Assembly: GCF_001692325.1 (NCBI RefSeq)
Contig: NZ_LXKN01000007.1
Span: 1 to 64,000, forward strand
Direction: 5' to 3'
Length of the DNA: 64,000 nucleotides
From: Rhizobium sp. AC27/96
GTDB taxonomy: Bacteria; Pseudomonadota; Alphaproteobacteria; Rhizobiales; Rhizobiaceae
Of this stretch, positions 18,055 through 26,633 are shown piece by piece. Numbering within the stretch: position 1 is the stretch's first letter; each line of letters starts with the position of its first letter. The notes under the pieces were generated by a model. That model was not told the origin of the DNA. It was given only the letters and a program-made list of their open reading frames with translations, and did no database searches. Position numbers and translations under genes: made by a program.

Positions 18055-19307
18055 TGCGACATTGCCTGCTTGGCAGCATCAGCGATAGCCTGCATCGCTT
18101 GGTCGACTGTCATCTGACCCTTGGCGGCGCTGTTGATCGCCGTGTTCACGCCACTGGAGAATTGCGGATACCAAGGCGGAGTGCCCTGCGGGAACAGCGG
18201 TTCGACCGTCTTGGATTGTGCGACGAGGGCATCGCCACTGATCAGCTTTCCGGCCTCGTTCAGCTCGGATAGCGCCGAGGTGCGTGTCGGCAGGAAGCCG
18301 TTGGCGGCGTTCTTTTTCTGGAAATCCTTGCTTGTGAACCACTTCACGAAGGCGATCGCCGCCTCCTTGTTGGGGGAAACATTTGGAATGGCAAGGGCTT
18401 CCGGCAGGCCGAAACTGCGCGTGTTGCCGCTCGCCGTCGGTACCAGGATGGCTTCGACCTGGCCAGCGACCTTCGACTGCTTGGGGTCATTCATCTGGCT
18501 GAGGCGCCCCGGCTCGCCCGCGATCATGATACTGGCGATGCCCTGCGCAAACATGCTCTCATTGATCTGGCTGTCCTTCAGGCCGGTCGAGGCCGGATCG
18601 ACGAGCCCTTCCTTGAGCAGCATCAGCTCGAAAGCGAGCGCCTTGTAACCCGCCGAATCCGGCGAGGTGAAAAGCGGATTGAAGTCCTTGTCGAAGAGTT
18701 CGCCGCCGAATGCCTTGGTCAATAGGTACCAGCTCGTCGACGCACCTTCCGTGGCCGAAACCGGCAGGCCGATCGGATATTGGGCAATGCCCTTTTCCTT
18801 GATCTTCTTGGCGGCGGCGACCAGCGCATCCAGCGTCTTCGGCATCTCGGTGATGCCCGCATCCGCAAAATGCTTCTTGTTGACCAGCATGACGCGGAAA
18901 TCGTTGCTGTAGGGAACGCCGAGCAGCTTGCCGTCAACCGTAAAGATATTCGAAACGCCGATATCCTTGACGGTGTCTGCATCGATTACATCGTTCAGCG
19001 GCAGATACCAGCCGGCCGCGCTGAACTGGCCGGTCCACGACCAATCGAACTCGGTAACGTCGGCCGGTGCGGTTCCGGCTACGAGGGCTGTGATCAGCTT
19101 GGGGCGGATATCGTCCCAGGACAGCGTCTGCAGGTCGACATGAATGCCGGTTTCGGCTTCAAAATCGGCTGCGATATTTGCGCCTTGCGGCGATGGCATC
19201 AGTACGGTGATCGATTGGCCGGCCAGCGGCTTGGCATTCTGAGCGAGAGCGGGCATGGCGATCGCCAGGGCCGCTGAAGCGAGTAGAGGCAAGATGAATT
19301 TATGCAT
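18051..19307 (-). CDS. Sugar ABC transporter substrate-binding protein (CUT1)
   Basis: A 418-residue family 1 solute-binding protein. The start at 19307 is chosen because AAGGA lies a few bases upstream and the frame opens into a signal peptide (MHKFILPLLASAALAIAMPALA, cleaved near AQN). The mature part begins QSITVLMPSPQG and contains DVTEFDWSWTGQF and LLGVPYSNDFRVM, typical sugar-binding features. The open frame further upstream overlaps the kinase gene and is not used. It lies 31 bases after the kinase, inside the DeoR-led operon. Confidence 0.9.
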   Translation of the reverse strand: MHKFILPLLASAALAIAMPALAQNAKPLAGQSITVLMPSPQGANIAADFEAETGIHVDLQTLSWDDIRPKLITALVAGTAPADVTEFDWSWTGQFSAAGWYLPLNDVIDADTVKDIGVSNIFTVDGKLLGVPYSNDFRVMLVNKKHFADAGITEMPKTLDALVAAAKKIKEKGIAQYPIGLPVSATEGASTSWYLLTKAFGGELFDKDFNPLFTSPDSAGYKALAFELMLLKEGLVDPASTGLKDSQINESMFAQGIASIMIAGEPGRLSQMNDPKQSKVAGQVEAILVPTASGNTRSFGLPEALAIPNVSPNKEAAIAFVKWFTSKDFQKKNAANGFLPTRTSALSELNEAGKLISGDALVAQSKTVEPLFPQGTPPWYPQFSSGVNTAINSAAKGQMTVDQAMQAIADAAKQAMSQ

Positions 19308-19338
19308 GTTCCCATCCTTGATTGTTCTTGAGCTCAAT

Positions 19339-20298
19339 TCACTTGGATGCGCGGTCACCGCCTTTGGCCGTGGCCGCGATTTGCTCGCACCAGCCCTCTT
19401 CCAGGGGCCAGTCGAGAAGTTGGGCAGCGGCCAGGAGCGCGCCACCAATAGGGGGAAGTTTCGGCTGAGCCGGCGGCCTGCCAATGCGGCGCTCAAGCGC
19501 GCTCAGGAGGATGCGGCTCGAAAAAGTGCCGCCGGCATAGGTCCATTCGGCGCCCGGATCGCAATGTTCGGCAATCGCCCGATGATGTCTGGCGAGCTCG
19601 TCGGCTGCCTGTTCAAGCAGCCCCAGAGCGCCCTCGTCGCCACCTTGGGCAACCTCATCGACCAGCGCCGCCAGTGCGGCAATTTCCGCTCGTGGATTGG
19701 CAAGCCCGCTGACCCAATCGCCAAGCCCGTTCATCGGATCCGCCGCATCGAGATGAAGCCGGGAGAACAAGGCCTTAGCCAGCGCGGTCGCGGGAGCACG
19801 TCCGTCCAGGCTCTGACTGACGAGGTTGAGCGCCTTGCCCCCGATCCAGTGGCTGCTGCCTTCGTCCCCGATCACATCACCCCATCCGCCCGTGCGAGCA
19901 GAGGTGCCGGCGGCATTGCGTGCCCATGACATCGAACCCGTGCCGGATAGAATGAGAATGCCCGGTTGGCCAGCAAATGCACCGAGATGCGCTGCGTCAA
20001 CGTCGTTGAGCACCTGACGGCGGATATGTGGAAATGCCCGTTCGATAGCATCGCGTTGAAGCGCCGATAGGCGCTCGACTTCGCCATAGGCAGGCAGGGC
20101 AGCGGCAACAGCCGCTAGTCGTGGTTCATCGCGAAAGGGCTGCAGATGCCGCTCCAGCTCTTGCAGCCAGTTCGGATTGTCCATGGGGTTGACGCCGCTG
20201 CCGCGGGATGTCCGCAAGATCCGGCCGGTTCGGTCTGCAAGGGCAACCAGCACCTTGCTTCCACCACCATCGATGCCAAGGATCAGCTCGTCGCTCAC
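19339..20298 (-). CDS. BadF/BadG-type sugar kinase, AgaK/NagK-like
   Basis: 319 residues of the BadF/BadG/BcrA/BcrD ATPase fold, the class that includes N-acetylglucosamine kinases and the AgaK kinase of some proteobacterial galactosamine pathways. Phosphate-binding loop DGGGSK at residues 10-15, second phosphate motif LSGTGSM near 118, and GGWGDVIGDEGSSHWIG near 137 are all intact. It most likely phosphorylates the imported amino sugar at O6. It overlaps the DeoR gene by four bases and precedes the binding-protein gene. The exact sugar (galactosamine, its N-acetyl form or another) is inferred from context only. Confidence 0.85.
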   Translation of the reverse strand: MSDELILGIDGGGSKVLVALADRTGRILRTSRGSGVNPMDNPNWLQELERHLQPFRDEPRLAAVAAALPAYGEVERLSALQRDAIERAFPHIRRQVLNDVDAAHLGAFAGQPGILILSGTGSMSWARNAAGTSARTGGWGDVIGDEGSSHWIGGKALNLVSQSLDGRAPATALAKALFSRLHLDAADPMNGLGDWVSGLANPRAEIAALAALVDEVAQGGDEGALGLLEQAADELARHHRAIAEHCDPGAEWTYAGGTFSSRILLSALERRIGRPPAQPKLPPIGGALLAAAQLLDWPLEEGWCEQIAATAKGGDRASK

Positions 20299-21089
20299 TC
20301 CTTTGCCCCCGCATCGGCGATTGTCGTATCGACGCCGAAGTTGACCAGTTCGTCGCGCCAGTGGCGCGTCAGCCCGGAGTCGGTGATGACTTTTGCAGCA
20401 TTCAACGGCGCGACCTTGTAGGTCGCCATGGTCCCGAACTTTGATGAATCGGCCAGAACGAAACGATTGGCCGATCGCGCCAGCATGCGCTGGTTGAGGC
20501 TCGCCTCCGCGCTATCCACGCTGTAGATCGCGCCATCGGTGCTGATTGCGCTTGCGCCGAGGAAAAGCTGATCGAACCAAATTGTCTCGAGCATCGCCTC
20601 CGCCAGCGGCCCGACGAATGATGCATTCTCGCTGCGCAGTTGACCGCCGAGAAGCACCACTTCGAGGTTAGGAATATTCAGGAATTCCTGTGCAACCGTC
20701 AGCCCGTTGGTGAAGATCCTGAGCGGCATGGGGTTGATGCGAATGAGGCGGGCAAGCTGCAGGACGGTTGTTCCCGCATCGAGAAAGATGGCCGTGCGCG
20801 GATGCAGCAGCTCATAGGCCGCGGTAGCGATCGCCCGCTTGGCCGACAGATGGCGCTTTTCCCGCTCCTGAAACGCAACTTCGACCGATGATCCCTCGGC
20901 AATCCGCGCGCCGCCATGAACCCGGTCGATCGCGCCTTCCTGCTCCAGAATCTGCAGGTCTCTTCGAACTGTGGCAAGCGAAGCCCCGATCGCATCGGCG
21001 AGCGCCTGGATGGTCGAAAAGCCGTTCGCATAAAGATGGCTGCGAATAGCATCGAGACGATCGACCTTTACTCCAACTGCCTGGCTCAA
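20295..21089 (-). CDS. DeoR-family transcriptional regulator, AgaR-like
   Basis: 264 residues. The N-terminal helix-turn-helix reads IQALADAIGASLATVRRDLQ (about residues 28-47), followed by GAIDRVHGGARI, the DeoR family signature. The C-terminal sugar-phosphate-sensing domain carries IFLDAGTTVLQLA and LLGGQLRSENASFVG. As first gene of an eight-gene operon for an amino sugar it probably represses the whole unit and is relieved by a phosphorylated sugar. A TTGACA box and repeats lie upstream at 21116-21168. Confidence 0.9.
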   Translation of the reverse strand: MSQAVGVKVDRLDAIRSHLYANGFSTIQALADAIGASLATVRRDLQILEQEGAIDRVHGGARIAEGSSVEVAFQEREKRHLSAKRAIATAAYELLHPRTAIFLDAGTTVLQLARLIRINPMPLRIFTNGLTVAQEFLNIPNLEVVLLGGQLRSENASFVGPLAEAMLETIWFDQLFLGASAISTDGAIYSVDSAEASLNQRMLARSANRFVLADSSKFGTMATYKVAPLNAAKVITDSGLTRHWRDELVNFGVDTTIADAGAKE

Positions 21090-21115
21090 CGAAGAACTCC
21101 CATGGTCTTAGCCTT

Positions 21116-21168
21116 ATTTTCAATCACATTTTCATCCAAAAAGATCATTGTCAATCAGATTTCTGATT
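21116..21168 (-). promoter_or_regulatory. Promoter and candidate operators of the amino-sugar operon
   Basis: Read on the minus strand, a perfect 16-base palindrome AATCAGATTTCTGATT (plus-strand 21153-21168) abuts a consensus -35 TTGACA (21149-21154). Downstream lie two direct GAAAAT boxes 12 bases apart (21128-21133 and 21116-21121). A -10 at 17 bases (AAATGT) is weak. The palindrome or the repeats may be the DeoR-type operator. Confidence 0.45.
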
Positions 21169-21191
21169 TTTTATGATCAATTGGCGATGCG

Positions 21192-21226
21192 TTAAAACAA
21201 AAACGCGCCGTCAAATCGACGGCGCG
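21192..21226 (-). terminator. Rho-independent terminator of the GH4 gene
   Basis: The 9-base perfect stem CGCGCCGTC / GACGGCGCG (21204-21226) has a 5-base loop. On the minus strand it is followed by TTTTTGTTTT, a good U-run. It lies 65-99 bases after the stop of the minus-strand GH4 gene, just ahead of the DeoR operon promoter, and insulates the two units. Confidence 0.8.
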
Positions 21227-21290
21227 CTCTGTGACAGGATCGCACTTGATTATGCATTGCCTTGCCGCCCGTTCCCCAGGCGGCTCCGCG

Positions 21291-22607
21291 TCAATGATAG
21301 CTGGGCAGGAGGTCGCCATGCGCCTCGATCAGATCGTCCACGAGCTTCCAGATCTGGTCCGGAGATAGTTCCGCGGAGGTATGCGGATCGAGGAGCGCCG
21401 CCTGGTAGATGCGGTCTCGCTTTTTCGTCAAGGCCGCCTCGACGGTCAGTTGCTGCACGGAAACGCTCAAATTCATGACGGCGGCGAGCTGCGAGGGGAT
21501 GCGTCCGATCCGGATCGGCTGAATGCCGTTTCGATCGACATGACAAGGCACTTCGACGATGCATTCGGTCGGCAGATTGTCGATCAACCCATTGTTCGGC
21601 ACATTGCCATAGATCAATGCCGGGTTGCCGGTGACTGCGGCATGGATGATGCCGGCGGCATATTCATTACTGCGGCAGACCTCGATCGGCTTGTCGCCTT
21701 CCAGTTCCTTCCGCAGAGCGTGCCATTCCTCTATCTGCACTTCGCAACGGCGGATATATTCGTCCAAGGGGATGTTGAGCTGGTCGACAAGATCCGCACG
21801 CCCCTCCTTGATGTACCAGGAGGTGTATTCGGAAAAGTGCTCGCTGGATTCGGTCACGAAGTGGCCAAGTCTTTTAAGCACATCGAACCGCACCTGATCG
21901 TCCGACGGAACGCGCCCTTCGGCGGCCAGCGCCTTGAGCCGCGGATAAAGATCCTCCCGTCGCCCATCGCCATGCACCTTCTCATACTTCAGGAAAAAGG
22001 CGACGTGGTTGATGCCGGCCGAAACATAGTTCACGTCGGCAATAGTCTCGCCGAGGCATTGAGCGAGGTGGGCGGCCGTGTGCTGCACGCTGTGGCAGAG
22101 ACCGACCGTCCGGATCTCCGGGGCCAGTTCCTTGATGGCCCAGCAATTGATCGCCATCGGGTTGACGTATTGCATGAGGAGCGCTTGCGGGCAGACATCC
22201 TGCATGTCGCGGCAGATCGCCTCCAGCACGGGAATGGTTCGCAGCCCGCGGAAAATGCCGCCGATTCCCAGCGTATCGGCGATCGTCTGCCGCAGGCCGT
22301 ATCTCTTCGGCACATCAAAGTCGGTCACCGTTGCAGGCTTGTAGCCGCCGACCTGCATCATCAGGATCACGAAGTCGGAACCGCGCAGCGCTTCGCGCCG
22401 ATCGAGCGTCGCTTCGACCCGGACATTTGCAAGCTGGAGCGACGCGCAAATCCGCCGGGCTACGATCTCCGACGTCTTCAGGCGTTCCGGATCGATATCG
22501 AACAGGCTGATGACATAGTCACCGCCGCCCTGCGACGACAGGACGTCGCCCAGAATATTCTGCGCAAAAACGGTGCTGCCCGCACCCACCAGACAAATCT
22601 TCGGCAT
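21291..22607 (-). CDS. Glycoside hydrolase family 4, alpha-galactosidase-like
   Basis: A 438-residue NAD- and Mn-dependent GH4 enzyme. The N-terminal NAD-binding GAGSTVFAQNILGDVL, the acidic FDID, VNPMAINCWA, the diagnostic GLCHSVQHT near residue 170 and SAGINHVAFFL near 197 follow the MelA/alpha-glucosidase branch (CHSV type). This intracellular enzyme cleaves an alpha-glycosidic bond by oxidation, elimination and reduction. The AraC regulator divergently placed at 22708 resembles the E. coli MelR/MelA arrangement. No melibiose permease is adjacent; substrate may enter through the neighbouring CUT1 transporter. Specificity for alpha-galactosides is likely but not proven. Confidence 0.87.
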   Translation of the reverse strand: MPKICLVGAGSTVFAQNILGDVLSSQGGGDYVISLFDIDPERLKTSEIVARRICASLQLANVRVEATLDRREALRGSDFVILMMQVGGYKPATVTDFDVPKRYGLRQTIADTLGIGGIFRGLRTIPVLEAICRDMQDVCPQALLMQYVNPMAINCWAIKELAPEIRTVGLCHSVQHTAAHLAQCLGETIADVNYVSAGINHVAFFLKYEKVHGDGRREDLYPRLKALAAEGRVPSDDQVRFDVLKRLGHFVTESSEHFSEYTSWYIKEGRADLVDQLNIPLDEYIRRCEVQIEEWHALRKELEGDKPIEVCRSNEYAAGIIHAAVTGNPALIYGNVPNNGLIDNLPTECIVEVPCHVDRNGIQPIRIGRIPSQLAAVMNLSVSVQQLTVEAALTKKRDRIYQAALLDPHTSAELSPDQIWKLVDDLIEAHGDLLPSYH

Positions 22608-22707
22608 TGCAATCTCCCATCAGGTCATCCAATGCTAATGCGCCTTCCAAACCAGAATTTCTTCCTGCTATTGGCCTATTAATTCCGGAATCCGAGTCTG
22701 AAGCATA

Positions 22708-23574
22708 ATGAGAAGCAATCACGAGCGCGGAGAATGGATCGGATCCAGAGGCCAGTTCCTGATCGAACGGCACACGGCAGACACGATGGCCGCAGCGCAT
22801 TGGCACGATCATGTCGAGGTCAATCTGCTCATGGAGGGCGAGATGACCTATCTCTTCAATGGCAGGCAGGAACGGGTCGAGGCCGGGCGATTGGTCCTTT
22901 TCTGGGCCGCCATTCCGCATCAGACCATCGCGGTATCAGCCAACGCACCGCTTGTATGCGCCTATCTTCCCCTCGTCGATTTCCTTGCCTTGCCGATCGA
23001 TGGAGAGGCCCGGCAGGCGATCATGCAGGGTCGGTTTCTGCGCGAGGGGAATCGCGAGACGCCAGACACAATTATGGTCCCGCGATGGGAAAAGGAATGG
23101 CGCACGGGTAATGCTGTCAGGCAGAGGCTGATCGTGGAGGAAGTGAGGCTGCGAATGAGGCGCCTTATCCTGGACAATTCAGAAAGGGCCGATTCCACCA
23201 TATCCATCTCGCCGGTCTCGTCGGGCGGGCAGACGGTTCGTTATGTGGAGACGCTTACCAATCTGATCAATTCTCAATATGCAAACCCGATAAGTGTAAC
23301 GGATCTCGCAAAGCTTGCGGGCATACACGCAAGCACCGCCAACAAGGCGTTCCGAAGTGTTCTCGGCATGTCGGTGAATGATTACCTCACGCGCTATCGG
23401 ATCGCGAGGGCAATGCAGCGGCTGACGGATACCAACGATCCGGTGCTGCAGATCGGCTTTGACTGCGGCTTCGGCTCTAGCAGCCGCTTCTACGAAATCT
23501 TCAAGGAACGAACGGGGACAACGCCTCGTCAATTTCGAGAATCGATCGGCTCGGTCAGACCTACCTCGCCATGA
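22708..23574 (+). CDS. AraC-family regulator, MelR-like
   Basis: 288 residues. The N-terminal cupin domain has HWHDHVEVNLLMEGEMTYLF (about residues 31-50), a sugar-sensing pocket pattern. The C-terminal DNA-binding domain has ISVTDLAKLAGIHASTANKAF near residue 197 and VLQIGFDCGFGSSSRFYEIF near 248, with TGTTPRQFR closing it. The domain order and the divergent GH4 gene 100 bases away make it the likely activator of that gene. The ribosome site before 22708 is weak (CTGAAG). Confidence 0.88.
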   Translation: MRSNHERGEWIGSRGQFLIERHTADTMAAAHWHDHVEVNLLMEGEMTYLFNGRQERVEAGRLVLFWAAIPHQTIAVSANAPLVCAYLPLVDFLALPIDGEARQAIMQGRFLREGNRETPDTIMVPRWEKEWRTGNAVRQRLIVEEVRLRMRRLILDNSERADSTISISPVSSGGQTVRYVETLTNLINSQYANPISVTDLAKLAGIHASTANKAFRSVLGMSVNDYLTRYRIARAMQRLTDTNDPVLQIGFDCGFGSSSRFYEIFKERTGTTPRQFRESIGSVRPTSP

Positions 23575-23758
23575 GAGAGTTCGAGCTTCGGGCAACCATT
23601 TTTAGGCAAGCGCGGCAGCTCAATTTTAAACACCTAGCTTGATATCGCTACGCTCTCTATTCCACTTGGCATTGCACGCCCTTATTTTGCCCTCGCTTTG
23701 CGCCAGGCACAATGGCTGCATATCCCGCGATTCGATTCTGAAAGTGAAAGGCAAGGAA

Positions 23759-24070
23759 ATGTTCGTAAAATTGGCTACCACCGCGCTGGTCCTGTTGGCC
23801 ACGACTGCACAATCTTTCGCTTCGAGCGATGATGCCTGGAATGCGCTTTTCGCGAAGGTGAATGGGACGTGTATCGGCATGTCACGCATGAACACGCCTG
23901 AAGTTTCCGCCCCGATCGTCTTCGATGACGCAACCGGCAAGGTTGCGCTCCTGCTGCGCGGGTCGCTCGGAAAGGCCAAGGGGCGCGCCCAGACCGTGAA
24001 CCTCATGTGCCTATACGACAAAAAAACCGGCAAGGCTTCGATTGCCGAATACCATTGGCTCGGGAAATGA
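23759..24070 (+). CDS. Small exported protein of unknown function
   Basis: 103 residues. The start at 23759 is chosen because GAAAGG lies about seven bases upstream and a signal peptide follows at once (MFVKLATTALVLLATTAQSF, cleaved near ASS). The frame is open for 40 codons upstream, but those look non-coding. The mature part of about 80 residues has two cysteines (GTCIGM and LMCLYD) that could pair. It shows no known motif. It is followed by a hairpin at 24091 and converges on the small protein gene at 24122. Confidence 0.65.
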   Translation: MFVKLATTALVLLATTAQSFASSDDAWNALFAKVNGTCIGMSRMNTPEVSAPIVFDDATGKVALLLRGSLGKAKGRAQTVNLMCLYDKKTGKASIAEYHWLGK

Positions 24071-24090
24071 TTTGGAAAGGCTGAGGGAAT

Positions 24091-24110
24091 GTGGCGGCTT
24101 TCGCCGCCAC
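24091..24110. terminator. Hairpin between convergent genes
   Basis: GTGGCGGC / GCCGCCAC forms a perfect 8-base stem with a TTTC loop, centred between two convergent stops (24070 and 24122). No U-run follows on either side, so it is at best a weak bidirectional terminator. Confidence 0.5.
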
Positions 24111-24121
24111 GACCAGCTTGG

Positions 24122-24502
24122 TTACTTCGGGAGCTGTGCCCCGGCCTGCACCACCGCATTTGCAATGGTTTCGCAGAACTGCTTCTCGGTGACGTTCTGC
24201 GCCTTTGCAGAGGCTGCAAGATTCTGAGTGATGCCCATCGCGGAAATCGTGCCTTTCTGGCCCTCTTCTTCCGCTGCATCTCCCTTTGCCTTGTCTGACG
24301 GCGGCGGGATGAGGGTGAGCATTTTCTGCTGCACATCAACGGCTGCGCCGTCTATGTGGCCCGAGGTCTGGCAATATTTCAGGATGCCAAGCTGATTGCG
24401 AGCCGAATTGTAAGCCATTTCCATCTGATCGGTTGTTGCCTGCGCAAAGGCCGGTGCGGCGAATGCCAGAGCTGCGATGCTTGTTAGGATAATTTTCCTC
24501 AT
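24122..24502 (-). CDS. Small exported protein, conserved rhizobial type
   Basis: 126 residues with a clear signal peptide (MRKIILTSIAALAFAAPAFA, cleaved before QATT). The mature part has MAYNSARNQLGILKYC, a charged stretch KAKGDAAEEEGQKG and KQFCETIANAVVQAG, with two cysteines. Proteins of this pattern are common in Rhizobiales, and I recall similar ones being labelled pore-forming ESAT-6 family; I cannot confirm the label here. The mature protein is predicted helical and periplasmic. It stands as a single gene. Confidence 0.7.
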   Translation of the reverse strand: MRKIILTSIAALAFAAPAFAQATTDQMEMAYNSARNQLGILKYCQTSGHIDGAAVDVQQKMLTLIPPPSDKAKGDAAEEEGQKGTISAMGITQNLAASAKAQNVTEKQFCETIANAVVQAGAQLPK

Positions 24503-24721
24503 ATAAAACTCCCGATTGTTTCCACATGGTGCGATGTATCCTCAATCGGGCACAAGGCAATACTCAGAAACATTTCGATAGTCGTCTTTCAAGAAAACCA
24601 TGGGTCGCTTGCGTTTAATCCGCTTCGTCTTCGAAGTCGCGCGGCGTAGAAGCCAGGGCGACGCGGATCATCCGAGACCTTCGGCGCCCTGCGCCATCGC
24701 GGGCAGGAGCGTTCAATGCAA

Positions 24722-24747
24722 TTGGGCTGGATAATCCTCCAGCCCAA
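24722..24747 (-). terminator. Hairpin ending the CUT2 transporter operon
   Basis: TTGGGCTGGA / TCCAGCCCAA makes a perfect 10-base stem with a 6-base loop, 34-59 bases beyond the stop of the epimerase gene on the minus strand. The following minus-strand bases (TTGCATT) are only slightly T-rich. It probably marks the end of the operon that starts at 30215. The rest of the 24503-24780 gap holds no recognisable gene. Confidence 0.55.
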
Positions 24748-24780
24748 GGCAATCAAACGGGATCGATTCAGTCGATGACC

Positions 24781-25638
24781 CTATATCAGGCCATACTGCC
24801 GCGCCTTGTTGCGCAGGAACGGCAGGCCGTTGCCCATGACCTCTTCTTCGTCCTTGGCGACCGGCCGCCAGACCGACAATCCGTAGGCCAGTTCCGGCGG
24901 CATGTTGATGAAGCTTTCCATCGCAAGCCCGCCCTTGAAGCCGATCGCCGCAAGGGTCGCGAAGATTTCATCCCAGTCGCAGGTGCCGTAACCAGGCGTG
25001 CCGCGATCGCTCTCCGACAGGTGGATGTATTTGAGGTGGTCACGCGCTGCCAGAATGCCGTTGGCGGCGCCCTTCTCCTCGATGTTCATGTGATAGGTAT
25101 CGAGGTGAACGAAGACATTGTCGGCGCCGACGCGCTCGATCATCTCGACCGCCTGCCAGCCGGTGTTGATCAGATGATTTTCGTAACGGTTGACCGCCTC
25201 AACCCCAAGCTCGATGCCAAGACCCTTGGCATGCTTGGCGGCGGCCGTCAGAACCCGGGCGACATTGTCATATTCCTTTTGCGTTGGAGGAACGCCAGTG
25301 CGTTCGCCGATACCGCCATAGATGACGCCGGAGAGCGCCTCGCCGCCAAGCTCGGCGGTCTTGTCGATTGCGACGGTGAGATGCTCGATCGCAGCCTCCG
25401 GGCGGACCGATGCCCAGGCGGGTTCGGGAAGACCCAGGGAGCAGACTGCCCGCAGCTTGTGTTTTTCAAGCAATGCCTTTGTGTGAGCTGTGTCGACCGC
25501 CGGAGGATTGAGCATCGGGATCTCGATGAAGTCGACCTTGTATTTGACAGCGGCGGCAACGGCCCGCTCCGCGCCTGACCGGTCCCAGTTCATCGTCCAC
25601 ATGCTGGTGTGAACACCAAAGCCTTCCATAGCTTTCAT
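24781..25638 (-). CDS. Sugar-phosphate isomerase/epimerase family, D-tagatose/D-allulose 3-epimerase-like
   Basis: A 285-residue TIM-barrel protein of the AP-endonuclease-2-like family. The metal and substrate residues of ketose 3-epimerases are visible in order: GVEAVNRYENH (about residues 144-154), HLDTYHMNIEE near 178, HLSESDRGTPG near 207, and a terminal Glu in AMESF near 240. Such enzymes interconvert ketoses such as fructose/allulose or tagatose/sorbose at C3, or act on other ketoses. It is the last gene of the CUT2 operon and overlaps the second permease by four bases, so it probably takes the imported sugar or its first derivative. Confidence 0.87.
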   Translation of the reverse strand: MKAMEGFGVHTSMWTMNWDRSGAERAVAAAVKYKVDFIEIPMLNPPAVDTAHTKALLEKHKLRAVCSLGLPEPAWASVRPEAAIEHLTVAIDKTAELGGEALSGVIYGGIGERTGVPPTQKEYDNVARVLTAAAKHAKGLGIELGVEAVNRYENHLINTGWQAVEMIERVGADNVFVHLDTYHMNIEEKGAANGILAARDHLKYIHLSESDRGTPGYGTCDWDEIFATLAAIGFKGGLAMESFINMPPELAYGLSVWRPVAKDEEEVMGNGLPFLRNKARQYGLI

Positions 25639-26633
25639 CCTTTTCTATTGGTGGGGAATTTGTAGTGCGATGCGACCCAGCGCAGGATCATCACGCCGAC
25701 GAGGAGCAGGCCCCAAACAGCCGTCGCAAGGTGCTGATTGGCACCCATCAGGTTCAAGCCCGATGACAGGAGCTGCAGGACGACGAGCGCCACGAACACC
25801 GGAATGACGCGCCCGAAGCCGCCGAATGGATTGATGCCGCCGAGGAAACAGGCAAGCACCGTGATCAGCAGATAGGATTCGCCGTGGCCGACGCGAACGG
25901 AGTTGAAGCGGGCCAGCATGATGATGCCTGCAATCGCACACATGGCGCCTGAAAGGGCATAGACAAGCACCACGACCTTGCGCGTGTTGACGCCGGAGTA
26001 GCGAGCGGCCTCGATATTCGAGCCGATCATATAGGTGTTGAAGCCAAGCTTCGTGCGCGTGAGCAACAGATGCCACAGCACCACGCAGACAATGAAAACG
26101 ATAAGCGGCACGGGTACACCGAGCAGCGTTCCTTGGCCGAGAGGCTGGATGAAGGCCGGAAAACCAGAGACGTCGCCACCGCGCGTCAGGAATTCGCCAA
26201 GACCGCGCAGGAAGATCATCATCGACAGGGAGACGAGGATCGGGTGGGCGCGGGTATAGGCGACGACGAAGCCCATCACCAAGCCGCTGGCCGTTCCAAC
26301 AGCAACCGCCAGCATGCAGCCGAGCGCGAAGGCAAACGGACCGGCATCGGCCCCTCCATTTGCCAGCAGGACCCAGGCGACGGTAAGGCCGGCGATATTC
26401 GCCGTAAACGTAATTGCCAGATTGAGCCCGCCTGTCAGGATGGGCAGCAGCATGGCAAGCGTCAGCAGACCCAGCTCCGGAAGCTGGAAGGCAACCGAAC
26501 CGAAGGTCGCAGCACTCAGGAATTGCGGCGACGCGATCCCAAAGAACAGCATGACCGCAAGGAAGGCGAGCGACGGACCGGCCATTTCGGCGCCAAAGCG
26601 CTTCTGGAAACTCTGCATGAGTGCGGTCATCAC
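25635..26633 (-). CDS. Sugar ABC transporter permease (CUT2, RbsC-like)
   Basis: 332 residues with about ten hydrophobic segments, typical of the RbsC/BPD_transp_2 family. Landmarks are LTGGLNLAITFTANIAG near residue 66, YMIGSNIEAARYSGVNTRKV near 200 and ITVLACFLGGINPFGG near 257. It probably pairs with the permease at 26630 as a heterodimer. It overlaps both neighbours by four bases (ATGA), so translation is coupled through permease, permease and epimerase. Confidence 0.92.
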   Translation of the reverse strand: MMTALMQSFQKRFGAEMAGPSLAFLAVMLFFGIASPQFLSAATFGSVAFQLPELGLLTLAMLLPILTGGLNLAITFTANIAGLTVAWVLLANGGADAGPFAFALGCMLAVAVGTASGLVMGFVVAYTRAHPILVSLSMMIFLRGLGEFLTRGGDVSGFPAFIQPLGQGTLLGVPVPLIVFIVCVVLWHLLLTRTKLGFNTYMIGSNIEAARYSGVNTRKVVVLVYALSGAMCAIAGIIMLARFNSVRVGHGESYLLITVLACFLGGINPFGGFGRVIPVFVALVVLQLLSSGLNLMGANQHLATAVWGLLLVGVMILRWVASHYKFPTNRKG

